A stretch of DNA of 61,638 bases from an uncultured bacterium (GTDB lineage: Bacteria > JAAXHH01): contig CAJXCW010000002.1 in the NCBI GenBank assembly GCA_913051705.1, positions 1 to 61,638 on the forward strand, read 5' to 3'. Positions within the stretch are counted from its first letter, which is position 1; each line of letters begins with the position of its first letter. The notes below the pieces were generated by a model, which worked only from the letters and a program-made list of their open reading frames with translations, made no database searches and was not told where the DNA came from. A program made the translations under genes and the position numbers. This document shows positions 8,224 to 17,351 of this stretch, one piece after another.

Positions 8224-9594
8224 TTAGATCCCGCCAATGAATCGGCAGTTATTCAAGATCCCTTTAGGATCAAATTTATTTTTAAGCATCCGCATGATCG
8301 GCAAATCATCGCGAACAGGCCCCCAGACCTCTACGCGACTTTTCAAGGCCGCCGGCGCATGCTCAACGACTAGGGAGCCACCGCTTTCTACTGCTGCCTG
8401 TTGAAGGTCATTGATCATGCCGGCCAGGATGTCTAAATGGGGCTCTTCGAACGGAACTTCCTGATAAAAAACAAAGGACATATGCCCACTGCTGAAGTGA
8501 GCAAGCATGCCACACCCGATGGATGATTTCTGACAACGGTTTTCTGCCAGTTGATACAGGTTTCCGATCTGCTCCGGGGTAACGCTCGCGCGGCAGGTGA
8601 TGCCGGGCATCATATCACTTGAGACCACCTGCCCGGTTGGGAAAGACCGAAGTAATTTGAGCGCAATCTGATACCGTTCGTCTTCCATATGGACAATCTG
8701 GCCAGCGCCCATCTCTTGAAAAAGTCTTTCGCATGCCTCTACCTGCCATTTGACGGTTTCTTCCTGTCCCATAATGCCCGCAATAATTGGAAAGCCTGCA
8801 TCGATTGAATTCCCTCCGACCTGCCGGGATAGAAGGGCTATCAGTACGGGATTGGCTAATTCAATAAAGGTCGGCATCACATCGGATTCGAGCAATTTAA
8901 ATGCCGTGTCCATTACCGTGTAAATAGAAGGCAAAAGACCGATAATAATATGACCGATTTCCGGAAGAGGTTGCAGCTTGAGCGTGATTTCCGCCATGAT
9001 GCCCAGGGTGCCTAAAGAACCGATGTACATCTTATTCAGATCATATCCGGCAACATTCTTTACGACTTTACCCCCTGATTTTACTATAGTGCCGTCTGCC
9101 TGAACTACGCGCAACCCGATTACGATGTCACGGGCCGTACCGAAGGTCATGCGCAACAGGCCACTGGCGTTCGTAGCAAGTATTCCGCCTAATGTACATG
9201 TTTCTCCATGCGGCGGATCGAGCGGCCAGTATTGACCTTGTGAACCTAAGTGCGATTGAAGGTCCGACAGACGAATACCGGCTTGAACGGTGATCGCTTG
9301 ATCTGCTGGCTCATATTCAAGGACCTGGTTCATTCTATCAAGTTGAACGATAATATCTGCTCTGGTCGGCGGTAAACCGATATCCATCTTGGTACCACTG
9401 CCCCACGGAATAATTCCGTAATCGTACTCTGAAGCCAGTTGAACCACGGCGGCAAGAGACGCTATGCTGTCAGGGGATACAACCACCTCAGGTGTTATAC
9501 CATCAATGGCATATTGAGCCAGAGTATCCTCTCCAGCAGGATTATAATCGGTGATAATCTCTTTAAGGCGCTTATGTAGCACTTCGCTTGGCAT
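8224..9594 (-). CDS. GlcE-like FAD-binding oxidase subunit
   Basis: A 456-residue FAD-linked oxidase of the vanillyl-alcohol-oxidase fold (PF01565 N-terminal domain, about residues 30-170). Seen: IIPWGSGTKMDIG, LDPPHGETCTLGGILATNASG and GGKVVKNVAGYDLNKMYIGS, which is diagnostic of GlcE-type proteins. GlcE partners GlcD (and the Fe-S protein GlcF) to oxidise glycolate or D-lactate at the membrane. Here it follows the GlcD-like gene by 27 bp, but no GlcF is present in the window. ATG 9594 has AAGGA at good spacing. With the LarA-like neighbour the likely substrate is lactate; glycolate is possible. Confidence 0.85.
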   Translation of the reverse strand: MPSEVLHKRLKEIITDYNPAGEDTLAQYAIDGITPEVVVSPDSIASLAAVVQLASEYDYGIIPWGSGTKMDIGLPPTRADIIVQLDRMNQVLEYEPADQAITVQAGIRLSDLQSHLGSQGQYWPLDPPHGETCTLGGILATNASGLLRMTFGTARDIVIGLRVVQADGTIVKSGGKVVKNVAGYDLNKMYIGSLGTLGIMAEITLKLQPLPEIGHIIIGLLPSIYTVMDTAFKLLESDVMPTFIELANPVLIALLSRQVGGNSIDAGFPIIAGIMGQEETVKWQVEACERLFQEMGAGQIVHMEDERYQIALKLLRSFPTGQVVSSDMMPGITCRASVTPEQIGNLYQLAENRCQKSSIGCGMLAHFSSGHMSFVFYQEVPFEEPHLDILAGMINDLQQAAVESGGSLVVEHAPAALKSRVEVWGPVRDDLPIMRMLKNKFDPKGILNNCRFIGGI

Positions 9595-9621
9595 GCAGAA
9601 TTCCTTATTTAATTTGCTCTT

Positions 9622-11064
9622 CTACAACGCCGCCTGACGCTTCGTTCGCTTGAGTTCTATCGTACCGCAACCGATGCACGAACGATTCGTGGGAAACATT
9701 TTTCCCGGATTGCTGATATTGGATGGATCGAAGACCTGCTTAACGCTTTCCATGGCCGCGATGTCCTGCTTGGAAAAAATAAGCGGCATGAGGTCCACCT
9801 TTTCATAACCGATACCATGTTCCCCCGTGATAGATCCCCCTAAATCGACACAGGCCCTCAAAATTTCATCCCCGGCAGCGACCGTCCTTGCCGCTTGTTC
9901 AGAATCTCTGTCATCATAGGCGATGCAGGGATGGATATTGCCATCCCCGGCATGGAAGACATTGCCGATCAACAGATCATATTTCTTCCCGGTTTTTTCG
10001 ATAATACGCATAATGTCGGGTAGTTTGGTTCGAGGAACCACGCCATCCTGTACATAATAACTAGGGCTTAAACGGCCCATGGCGCCGAATGCCCGTTTAC
10101 GACTCATCCAGAGCAGAGCTCGTTCTTTATCATCTTTAGCGGATTGAATATCCCGGGCGTTATTTTCCTGGCATACTTCTATAATACGCTCGGCCTGCGT
10201 CTCAAGGCCGGCTTCCAGACCTTCAATTTCAATAATTAAAACCGCCTCAGCATCCAGGGGAAAACCGAAATGAAAAGCTTCCTCCACAGCGCCTATAACG
10301 ACTTTATCCAACATCTCAAGAGCATCCGGCACAATACCTCGGGCGATAATACCTGCGACCGTATTTGACGCATCCTCAATCCGATCGAAGACCGCCAGGA
10401 AGGTCTTCCATGTTTGAGGCGATCTGGTGAGTTTGACCCAGGCACGCGTCACGATACCGAGCATACCTTCCGAGCCGATCAGGATGCCACGGAGGTCGTA
10501 GCCGGGAGAATCGTACGTTTTGCCGCCGAACCAGATGATCTGGCCGTCGGGGAGCACCACTTCCACGCCGAGCGTATGGTTGGTCGTTACGCCGGATTTC
10601 AGCGTATGCGGCCCGCCCGAATTCTCCGCGATATTACCGCCAATCGTACAGGCATACTGACTGGACGGATCCGGAACAAAATAGTATCCCTTATCGGCGA
10701 CTGCTTTCGATAAATGTAAATTGACCACGCCGGCTTCTACCAGCGCCCGCTGATTTTTTATATCGATCTCAACAATATGGTTCATCCTGGTCAGCGTAAT
10801 CATCACACCGCCTTCCGGAGATAAAGTCCCTCCACTGAGGCCGGTACCGGCACCCCGGGCCACAAAGGGGATATTCTCCTGGTGCAGTAGCTTTACCACG
10901 GCAGATACCTGTTCTACCGAAGTGGGTAAGACAACCGCATGCGGCGTGTTTCTATCTATAGTCAACCCATCACATTCATAGACAATCAATTCATCAGGCG
11001 CATCCACCACGCCGTCACGTCCCATAATATCGACCAGAGCTGAAATAAGCTGTTCTTTATTCAT
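9622..11064 (-). CDS. GlcD-like FAD-linked lactate/glycolate oxidase
   Basis: A 480-residue flavoprotein. The N-terminal FAD domain shows VPFVARGAGTGLSGG and TIGGNIAENSGGPHTLKSG; the C-terminal domain has the HAGDGNIHP and GGSITGEHGIGYEK motifs typical of GlcD and D-lactate dehydrogenases. A final Cys-containing tail (NRSCIGCGTIEL) follows PGKMFP; its two cysteines are not a complete Fe-S site. Predicted to oxidise D-lactate (or glycolate) to the 2-keto acid. ATG 11064 is preferred (AGGGA upstream) over ATG 11088, which lies 3 bases after the folE stop. It forms a compact unit with the GlcE-like and LarA-like genes. Confidence 0.85.
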   Translation of the reverse strand: MNKEQLISALVDIMGRDGVVDAPDELIVYECDGLTIDRNTPHAVVLPTSVEQVSAVVKLLHQENIPFVARGAGTGLSGGTLSPEGGVMITLTRMNHIVEIDIKNQRALVEAGVVNLHLSKAVADKGYYFVPDPSSQYACTIGGNIAENSGGPHTLKSGVTTNHTLGVEVVLPDGQIIWFGGKTYDSPGYDLRGILIGSEGMLGIVTRAWVKLTRSPQTWKTFLAVFDRIEDASNTVAGIIARGIVPDALEMLDKVVIGAVEEAFHFGFPLDAEAVLIIEIEGLEAGLETQAERIIEVCQENNARDIQSAKDDKERALLWMSRKRAFGAMGRLSPSYYVQDGVVPRTKLPDIMRIIEKTGKKYDLLIGNVFHAGDGNIHPCIAYDDRDSEQAARTVAAGDEILRACVDLGGSITGEHGIGYEKVDLMPLIFSKQDIAAMESVKQVFDPSNISNPGKMFPTNRSCIGCGTIELKRTKRQAAL

Positions 11065-11090
11065 GTCTTTCCCTAAGCTCTTCCTCATTC

Positions 11091-11651
11091 TTACCGGCTC
11101 GACGATCTGATCAACTCCATAAATTCCATCCGGGTACGCCGATCCTTTCTGAAGCCGCCGAGCATCGCGCTGGTTTTGGTTTTGGAGTGCTGCTTTTCGA
11201 CACCGCGCATCATCATACACAAATGTTCCGCTTCCATGACGACAGCCACACCCCGGGGGTTGAGTTGTTCCTGAATGGTTTGCGCGATCTGATTGGTTAG
11301 TCGTTCCTGCAATTGAAGTCTGCGGGCAAACACATCAACAATACGCGGAATTTTCCCCAGGCCGATAATTTTTCCATCAGGAATATAAGCCACATGACAC
11401 TGACCGAAGAACGGTAATAAATGGTGCTCACACAAGGAATAAAATTCAATGTTCTGCACCGATACCATCTCATCATAGTCCTCTTCATAGATAGCGCCAT
11501 TTATAATGGTTTCAATATCCTGGCTGTAGCCCTGGGTGAGAAATCGCAATGACTGGGCTACACGAAGCGGTGTCCTCTGCAGCCCTTCACGATCCGGATC
11601 TTCACCGACTTCTGTAAGCAGGGATTTGGTCAAACCAACAATAGAATCCAT
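11091..11651 (-). CDS. folE: GTP cyclohydrolase I
   Basis: A 186-residue FolE that converts GTP to 7,8-dihydroneopterin triphosphate, entering folate, biopterin or queuosine synthesis. Zinc ligands are visible in [12 protein letters not shown] (Cys, His) and [12 protein letters not shown] (Cys), and the core [11 protein letters not shown] is conserved. ATG 11651 lies 10 bases after AGGAG that sits in the last codons of the upstream gene; the frame extends to 11675 inside that gene. It begins 4 bases past the PTPS stop, so the two are translationally coupled and probably serve one pathway. Confidence 0.95.
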   Translation of the reverse strand: MDSIVGLTKSLLTEVGEDPDREGLQRTPLRVAQSLRFLTQGYSQDIETIINGAIYEEDYDEMVSVQNIEFYSLCEHHLLPFFGQCHVAYIPDGKIIGLGKIPRIVDVFARRLQLQERLTNQIAQTIQEQLNPRGVAVVMEAEHLCMMMRGVEKQHSKTKTSAMLGGFRKDRRTRMEFMELIRSSSR

Positions 11652-11655
11652 ATAT

Positions 11656-12480
11656 TTATAACTCCTGCTCTCCATAATATTCGAAGGAATTGTTAGAGGT
11701 TTCGACCAACCGGATTTTATAGAGCGTCGGTTGGGTGAAATGGGGCGACAGACGGTTCCAGATTACACGCGCGAATTCCTCAGATGTAGGATTGACTTCT
11801 CTGAATTCTTCTAAATCCATATTGAGATTTTTATGGTCATACCGGTCGACAACCTCCCGTTGAATGAGCTCGTCCAGCAAACCCATATCAATGACCATGC
11901 CCGTCCTTTTATCGAGGGGACCACAAACCGTTACCTCCAACTCGTAGTTGTGACCATGTCCGTTCGGATTATTGCACTTACCAAAAATGCGGGCGTTTTC
12001 CTCATCACTTAATACCTGACTATGCAGCCTGTGAGCGGCGTTGAATTCAACTCGTCTGGTGACGTAGATCATCGTGTCGTCTCCAATATACTCTATTGAA
12101 CGTGTACGGCTTTCATAAATATTCAAACGAGCCAGTTCGCATTGCGTTAACATGGGGACCAGGCGATGCCATAAAGCCCGAGTCAAGCGTTCTGTCGTCG
12201 GCTCTTGCCCTTGAAAAAGGTCACCATTATCATTTAAATGAGTCATGTCCAACGGCGTGACCACCGTTCTCAGCAGCTGTTTAACATCTGCCAGATTGAC
12301 TACAATACCTGTCGAAGAATTAATTGATCCCTTGACCGTGGCTTCACAAATATAATCATGCCCATGTCCTGTGCCAACAGCACAATGGCCATATACATAT
12401 CGATTCTGATCGTCGGACCAATCCGGGTTCCGACAGACGTGTGCTGCTGAAAATATGATTTTCCGGGTTAAGAACATCAT
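11656..12480 (-). CDS. Tandem-domain 6-pyruvoyl-tetrahydropterin synthase
   Basis: A 274-residue fusion of two PTPS domains (about 1-130 and 137-274). Both keep the zinc histidines (SAAH with GHGHDY; NAAHRLH with GHGHNY) and a catalytic-type cysteine spaced C-x5-HGH, together with later acidic residues ([20 protein letters not shown]). In the PTPS/QueD superfamily the C-x5-HGH spacing marks the biopterin-type enzyme, while QueD has C-x3-HGH, so a tetrahydrobiopterin-like product is more likely than queuosine precursor. Placement directly before folE supplies the substrate. No sepiapterin reductase is in the window. Both halves look catalytically competent, so this is not a decayed duplicate. 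Confidence 0.9.
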   Translation of the reverse strand: MMFLTRKIIFSAAHVCRNPDWSDDQNRYVYGHCAVGTGHGHDYICEATVKGSINSSTGIVVNLADVKQLLRTVVTPLDMTHLNDNGDLFQGQEPTTERLTRALWHRLVPMLTQCELARLNIYESRTRSIEYIGDDTMIYVTRRVEFNAAHRLHSQVLSDEENARIFGKCNNPNGHGHNYELEVTVCGPLDKRTGMVIDMGLLDELIQREVVDRYDHKNLNMDLEEFREVNPTSEEFARVIWNRLSPHFTQPTLYKIRLVETSNNSFEYYGEQEL

Positions 12481-12533
12481 GGTCAGCCTGTAGGAACAGG
12501 GATTAAATAAGTGTGCTGTTTTATCCCTGTTCC

Positions 12534-13460
12534 TTAATCCCTTCTATATGCTTGCGCCATGGCGGCCGGATACCGGGCATGTCCTGCAAAAAATATTAAC
12601 ACCAACAACGTCAATACATAGGGCAGCATGAGAAAAAGCTGATACGGTATAGACGTACCGATCGCCTGGAATTGAAACTGAACAGCATTGGCTATGCCAA
12701 AAAGTAACGCGGCGCCCATGGCACCAACCGGATGCCAGCGACCGATGATGACGATGGCCAGAACGATAAAACCTCGCCCGGCAGACATTCCTTCAATAAA
12801 GGTATTGGCGTGTGCCAGAGAAAGATAACTCCCGGCGGCGCCTGTCAAAATACCACATGCCAGAATACAACCATGCCGTACCCGATTCACAGGTATGCCT
12901 GCTGCATCAGCGGCCATAGGTGACTCTCCGACGGCACGGATAGACAGGCCCAGGGTAGTATAAAACAACAACCAGACCGCCACAGGTACCAGAAGAAAAC
13001 CAAGGTATACCGGCGCCGTATGTCCTGACAGGATATTCCCGATAAGAGGGATCTGATCTATTAAGGGGATATCGATCGGTTCAAATGTCTGCACCGTCAG
13101 GGCGGTTCCGGTTATACCGAAAATCTGCCGATAGAATACGCCTGTAAGTCCCAATGCCAACAGATTGAGCGCCGCTCCCATCACCACCTGGTCACTACCC
13201 AGATAGACCGTCACCAAACTGAACAAACCGGCAAGTAGAAACCCGGCGCCCATACCGACCAGGAGCCCTATCCAGGGACTGCCGGTAAAGTAAGAACCTA
13301 ACATCCCGCCCAGGGCGCCGGTCAGCATCATACCCTCCAGCCCAATATTAATAACTCCGGATCGCTCAGCAAAGATTTCACCGATCGATGTCATGACCAG
13401 CGGCGTGGCCATTTTGATCCCGGAGCGGATAAGGCTGATGATCAGGATAGCAAGGTCCAT
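12534..13460 (-). CDS. ABC transporter permease, nucleoside/BMP type (second permease)
   Basis: A 308-residue inner-membrane permease of the BPD_transp_2 family with 8-10 hydrophobic spans. Seen: MTSIGEIFAERSGVINIGLEGMML near the N terminus and IRAVGESPMAADAAGI, the coupling region typical of NupQ-like permeases. It is the last gene of the ATPase-permease-permease run; the BMP-type binding protein gene is upstream. Likely imports purine nucleosides or a similar ligand. The gene follows the other permease after a 61-bp gap. Confidence 0.88.
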   Translation of the reverse strand: MDLAILIISLIRSGIKMATPLVMTSIGEIFAERSGVINIGLEGMMLTGALGGMLGSYFTGSPWIGLLVGMGAGFLLAGLFSLVTVYLGSDQVVMGAALNLLALGLTGVFYRQIFGITGTALTVQTFEPIDIPLIDQIPLIGNILSGHTAPVYLGFLLVPVAVWLLFYTTLGLSIRAVGESPMAADAAGIPVNRVRHGCILACGILTGAAGSYLSLAHANTFIEGMSAGRGFIVLAIVIIGRWHPVGAMGAALLFGIANAVQFQFQAIGTSIPYQLFLMLPYVLTLLVLIFFAGHARYPAAMAQAYRRD

Positions 13461-13521
13461 ATATTACCAACTTGTCAGGTAACTACAATGTAACTCAAAT
13501 TTACGCATCATGCATCATATT

Positions 13522-14565
13522 TTAGATCTTACGTTTCACCCAGTACCTGCTCACTGCCGTACCCACAAGCACAAATAATAAAATTAAAGCCTGAATGACG
13601 TAAACCAGAACAGCTGATACATTCGCTTCTCTCTGCATGGCATTGGCGCCGGTTTCCAGCACACCGAACAGGATCGCTGACAGGACCACACCGCCAGGGT
13701 GCAAGCGGCCCAGAAGCGCGACGGCGATGCCTGTATAGCCATATCCCCCGCCAAACTGATCATAGAGCCGGTAGGTCACACCGGTTAATTCTATGGCCCC
13801 TGCCAGACCGGCCACACCGCCGCTCAAACACATGGTCATGATGATCGTCTTCGAGACAGGAATACCAGCAGCCCGTGCGGCGACCGCATTCATACCTACG
13901 GCCCGAATACGATAGCCGATAACCGTCCGGAACAGCAATATATATACAAGAATACCAATAATAAGGGCGACCAGGATGCCACTATGCAAACGGGTCGGTG
14001 GAAACCATCGTGTAAGTCGTAGGGACGCCGTCACCGGGTCTGTCTGCGGAAACTGCCCGGCTTCTTCCATTAGCGGCCCATGAACAGCAAAACTGACCAT
14101 CTGAATGGCAATGAAATTCAACATGATGGTGCTGATGACCTCCTGCACCTGTCTGTTGACTTTAAGGATACCGGCGACCGCCCCCCAGAGTGCCCCGGCA
14201 AACACACCTGAAAACAGGATCATCGGCCAGGCCAGGTAAGGCGTCCATCCAATGAAGAAAGGGGCCGTCCAGGCGGTCATTAAGGCCCCGATGAGGAACT
14301 GACCTTCAACCCCGATATTCCAGAATCCGCATCGGAAGGCCAGCATGACGGCCAGACCACTTAATAGCAAAGGACAGCTTCGGATACCGGTTTCCGCGAG
14401 ACTGTAGGCATTGCCGAATGCGCCGTTAAATAAAGCCGTCAGGGCTCTTAAAGCGTCGTAACCCGCTACTTGAATAAGAAGGCCACTTGTAATAAATGCG
14501 CCGAAAATGGCGATCAGGGGTATGGCAATACCCGCTGCCTGTTGTCGTCTGTCGGGCCACGCCAC
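13522..14565 (-). CDS. ABC transporter permease, nucleoside/BMP type (first permease)
   Basis: A 347-residue NupP-like permease with about ten membrane spans (for example IPLIAIFGAFITSGLLIQVA at the N terminus) and the IRAVGMNAVAARAAGIPVSK coupling loop. GTG start at 14565 directly follows the ATPase stop TAA with no gap, so translation is coupled. It pairs with the permease at 12534-13460 to form a heterodimeric channel. Confidence 0.88.
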   Translation of the reverse strand: MAWPDRRQQAAGIAIPLIAIFGAFITSGLLIQVAGYDALRALTALFNGAFGNAYSLAETGIRSCPLLLSGLAVMLAFRCGFWNIGVEGQFLIGALMTAWTAPFFIGWTPYLAWPMILFSGVFAGALWGAVAGILKVNRQVQEVISTIMLNFIAIQMVSFAVHGPLMEEAGQFPQTDPVTASLRLTRWFPPTRLHSGILVALIIGILVYILLFRTVIGYRIRAVGMNAVAARAAGIPVSKTIIMTMCLSGGVAGLAGAIELTGVTYRLYDQFGGGYGYTGIAVALLGRLHPGGVVLSAILFGVLETGANAMQREANVSAVLVYVIQALILLFVLVGTAVSRYWVKRKI

Positions 14566-16062
14566 TTAAGCTGCCCCCGCCATCAACCTGCCGATCTTCT
14601 CTCGAGAGGTATCTGGAGACACCAGGCCGACAATTCGGCCCTCAAACATAATCGCGATACGATCACTCAACAGAAAAATTTCATCCAATTCCGTTGAAAT
14701 TAAAAGGATGCCCGCGCCTTCTGATCGACGGGTCAGGAGTTCCTGATGTATTTCTTCAGACGCATTGATATCAACGCCACGCGTAGGGTTGAAAACGACA
14801 AGGATGTCTTTTGGTTCGGCCAGCGTCCGGGCGAATATGAGCTTTTGCTGATTCCCGCCGGAAAGGGTTGCCGCTGGTAGTTCGGCATGTCGAACACGAA
14901 TATCAAATTGTTTGATCAAACGGTGCACATCTGTTCGGATACGTCGAAAGTCCAGAAAACCAAATCGGCTGTATCTGTTCAGCCGATCTTCACTCAAGAT
15001 CAGATTTTCTTCAACCGAGAAATCTAAAATCAGACCGGTGCCATGCCTGTCTTGCGGAATTTGAGCCAGGCCCAGATTGGAAATATCCCGGACGGACAAC
15101 CCGGTAATATCATGCGCCCCTATCTTGATAGCGCCCGAGGCAACGCGTCGAAGACCGCACAGCGATTCCGCCAGTTCCTTTTGTCCGTTGCCATCTACCC
15201 CAGCAATACCCAGTATCTCTCCCGATTTGAGCTGTAAGGAAAGATCTCTCACCGCCCATTGTCCTCGATCGTCCTGTATATCGATATGATCGACCGTCAG
15301 CGCAGTTCGGGAAGAAGAAACAGGCGGTTTTATATTGGGACGTTTTATCTCACGGCCAATCATCAGGCGTGTCAAATTGGAAAGAGAGGCGGAGGATGTT
15401 TCCATAGAACCGGCCACACGACCATAACGAAGCACGGTAATCCGATCACTGATCGCCATGGCTTCACGCAGTTTATGCGTAATAAATACGATCGTATGAC
15501 CGGCATCCCGAAAACGGGTGAGGATCGTGAATAATTCTTCCACTTCCTGGGGGGTTAATACCGCTGTCGGCTCGTCGAGGATTAATGTTCTTGCGCCCTG
15601 CCTTAGGGTTTTTAAAATCTCAACACGTTGCTGGGTTCCTACAGATAACTGCCGGACAAGCACATCCGGTTCCACCTCGAACCCATGCTGGTGAGAAAAT
15701 AAACGGATGTCATCTGAGGCCTGTTTACGATTCAGTCGCCATCGATCCGACCGTTTTTCGCCGAGAATCAGATTCTCCATCACGGTCAGGGTCGGCACCA
15801 ATGAAAAATGTTGATGAATCATGCCGATCCCCAGCCCGATTGCATCCCTGGGCGATTGAATCCGCCTAACCTTATGATTAATACTGATTGACCCGCTATC
15901 CACCTGCGTCATGCCGTACAGCACATTCATAAGGGTTGTTTTGCCGGCGCCGTTTTCGCCCAGCAGGGCGTGTATTTCTCCCGGTCGCAGCGTTAAATTA
16001 ACGCCGTCAACCGCATAAGCGCCGTCAAATTGTTTACGGATATTTTGAAGTTCGATATGCAT
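14566..16062 (-). CDS. ABC transporter ATPase with two nucleotide-binding domains (RbsA/NupO type)
   Basis: A 498-residue tandem ATPase. First domain: Walker A GENGAGKTT near residue 35, signature LSVGTQQRVEI and Walker B TLILDEPTAVL. Second domain: a degenerate Walker A (GVDGNGQKEL), signature LSGGNQQKLIFAR and LVVFNPTRGVD where the Walker B glutamate is replaced, as is usual in this family. ATG 16062 gives the normal N terminus (HIELQNIRKQF); the frame extends to 16107 without a good ribosome site. It energises the two downstream permeases. Confidence 0.92.
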   Translation of the reverse strand: MHIELQNIRKQFDGAYAVDGVNLTLRPGEIHALLGENGAGKTTLMNVLYGMTQVDSGSISINHKVRRIQSPRDAIGLGIGMIHQHFSLVPTLTVMENLILGEKRSDRWRLNRKQASDDIRLFSHQHGFEVEPDVLVRQLSVGTQQRVEILKTLRQGARTLILDEPTAVLTPQEVEELFTILTRFRDAGHTIVFITHKLREAMAISDRITVLRYGRVAGSMETSSASLSNLTRLMIGREIKRPNIKPPVSSSRTALTVDHIDIQDDRGQWAVRDLSLQLKSGEILGIAGVDGNGQKELAESLCGLRRVASGAIKIGAHDITGLSVRDISNLGLAQIPQDRHGTGLILDFSVEENLILSEDRLNRYSRFGFLDFRRIRTDVHRLIKQFDIRVRHAELPAATLSGGNQQKLIFARTLAEPKDILVVFNPTRGVDINASEEIHQELLTRRSEGAGILLISTELDEIFLLSDRIAIMFEGRIVGLVSPDTSREKIGRLMAGAA

Positions 16063-16165
16063 ATCGGCAAGACGGAGGAAGGGGAATAACACACGGCATG
16101 GATGCAAGATACCAGATCCGGCTAGTGCACGTCGGTGGAAGTATTGCTACATTTCAACAAAGCCT

Positions 16166-16278
16166 GTCATTCCCCCAGGCTTATGCGGAAATCCATTATT
16201 GGCCTGAGAAATGTCTTGTTGTTTCCGCCGCAAGGCAATAGATAGCAATTTCTATGATGACTGTATAATGGGGATGAC
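16166..16278. repeat. Inverted-repeat element with GTCATTCCCC ends
   Basis: GTCATTCCCC at 16166-16175 faces GGGGATGAC at 16270-16278, giving 9-10 bp terminal inverted repeats around about 95 bases in the 296-bp gap between transporter genes. The left part (CAGGCTTATGCGGAAATCCA) resembles the widespread REP-like sequences that begin TGTCATTCCC. A fragment with the same core in the opposite orientation (TGGGAATGACAG) occurs at 23021-23032. Confidence 0.5.
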
Positions 16279-16358
16279 GGTTTTATGACCTGGTCAGCCT
16301 TGCTTATCTAAAACGGTTAGGTAGCAGATAGGAGTATCACATCCTGCACCCTGTTTTT

Positions 16359-17336
16359 TCAAAACCCCTTCGGTACGACCAATTCACCTGTCAATATCTG
16401 CTGCCTGGCCGTCTCGATGAAGGCCCATACTTCTTCGGGAATACGATTTCTCAGGGCTGGATTGATATTCAGACTGACCACATTTTCTTTCATACCTAAA
16501 CGGCGTATCGACGCCTTAAAGACACCTGCTTTGACTTCTTGAGCAACCGTCAGCATGGCATTGGGGATACTTAAGACAGCACTGGCCAGGATCACATTCG
16601 GGGCAATGGCATTTTGATCTTTATTCGAGCCGAAGACAAAAACGCCTTTCCGCTCCTGAACGGCATGAAAGACACCGAGTCCAGCCGCATCCGCATTATG
16701 AAAAATAAAATCGACACCTTGATCAATGAGTGCCAGAGTCGCTTCCTTAGCTGCGCCGATGTCTTCCCAGTTACCGATGTACGAAGCCACGAATTGGATA
16801 TCCGGATTGACCGACACCGCACCGGCTCTGAACGCATCAAAACTGCTCTTTACGGACGGAATTTCGACGCCGCCCACCGCACCGATTTTACGGGTTTTGG
16901 TTTGTTTAGCGGACAGCATACCTAATAGAAACGTGGCCTGTTCGATCTCGAAAACCACCGGAGCGACGTTGTCTCGTACGGTGGTACCGGATGTCGTAAT
17001 AAATACCGTTTGGGGGAAGTCCGGCGCAACGGCTGCTGCTGCGTCCTGAAATTCAAAGCCATGGCCGAAAATAAGATGATAGCCGCCGCTGGCGTAATCC
17101 CGAAATCCCTGCTCGAATTCCGCCGGTGTTTTGGTCTCGACCTGACTGATAACGGCGTCTAACTCTTTTTTAATCAGTACCAACCCCTCATAAGCGCCTG
17201 CATTCCAGCCGGCGTCACTCACCGGGCCTGGCGTAAGCAGGCCGACCTTAAACGCATCCTGATTTATTTCTTCTCTCGGGCCGCAAGCCGATACCAAACA
17301 GACCAGCAGGACAAATAATATACGGTTATAATTCAT
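16359..17336 (-). CDS. BMP-family lipoprotein, transporter substrate-binding protein
   Basis: A 325-residue lipoprotein of the BMP/PnrA/Med family (PF02608). Signal peptide MNYNRILFVLLVCLVSAC gives a lipobox LVSAC with acylated Cys18. Family features: VGLLTPGPVSDAGWNAGAYEG, then FGHGFEF, and IGAVGG. BMP proteins such as PnrA bind purine nucleosides, which agrees with the NupOPQ-like ATPase and permeases downstream. It lies 15 bp after nrnA on the same strand. Ligand identity is inferred from family only. Confidence 0.92.
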   Translation of the reverse strand: MNYNRILFVLLVCLVSACGPREEINQDAFKVGLLTPGPVSDAGWNAGAYEGLVLIKKELDAVISQVETKTPAEFEQGFRDYASGGYHLIFGHGFEFQDAAAAVAPDFPQTVFITTSGTTVRDNVAPVVFEIEQATFLLGMLSAKQTKTRKIGAVGGVEIPSVKSSFDAFRAGAVSVNPDIQFVASYIGNWEDIGAAKEATLALIDQGVDFIFHNADAAGLGVFHAVQERKGVFVFGSNKDQNAIAPNVILASAVLSIPNAMLTVAQEVKAGVFKASIRRLGMKENVVSLNINPALRNRIPEEVWAFIETARQQILTGELVVPKGF

Positions 17337-17351
17337 TGTCCACTTACCTGA

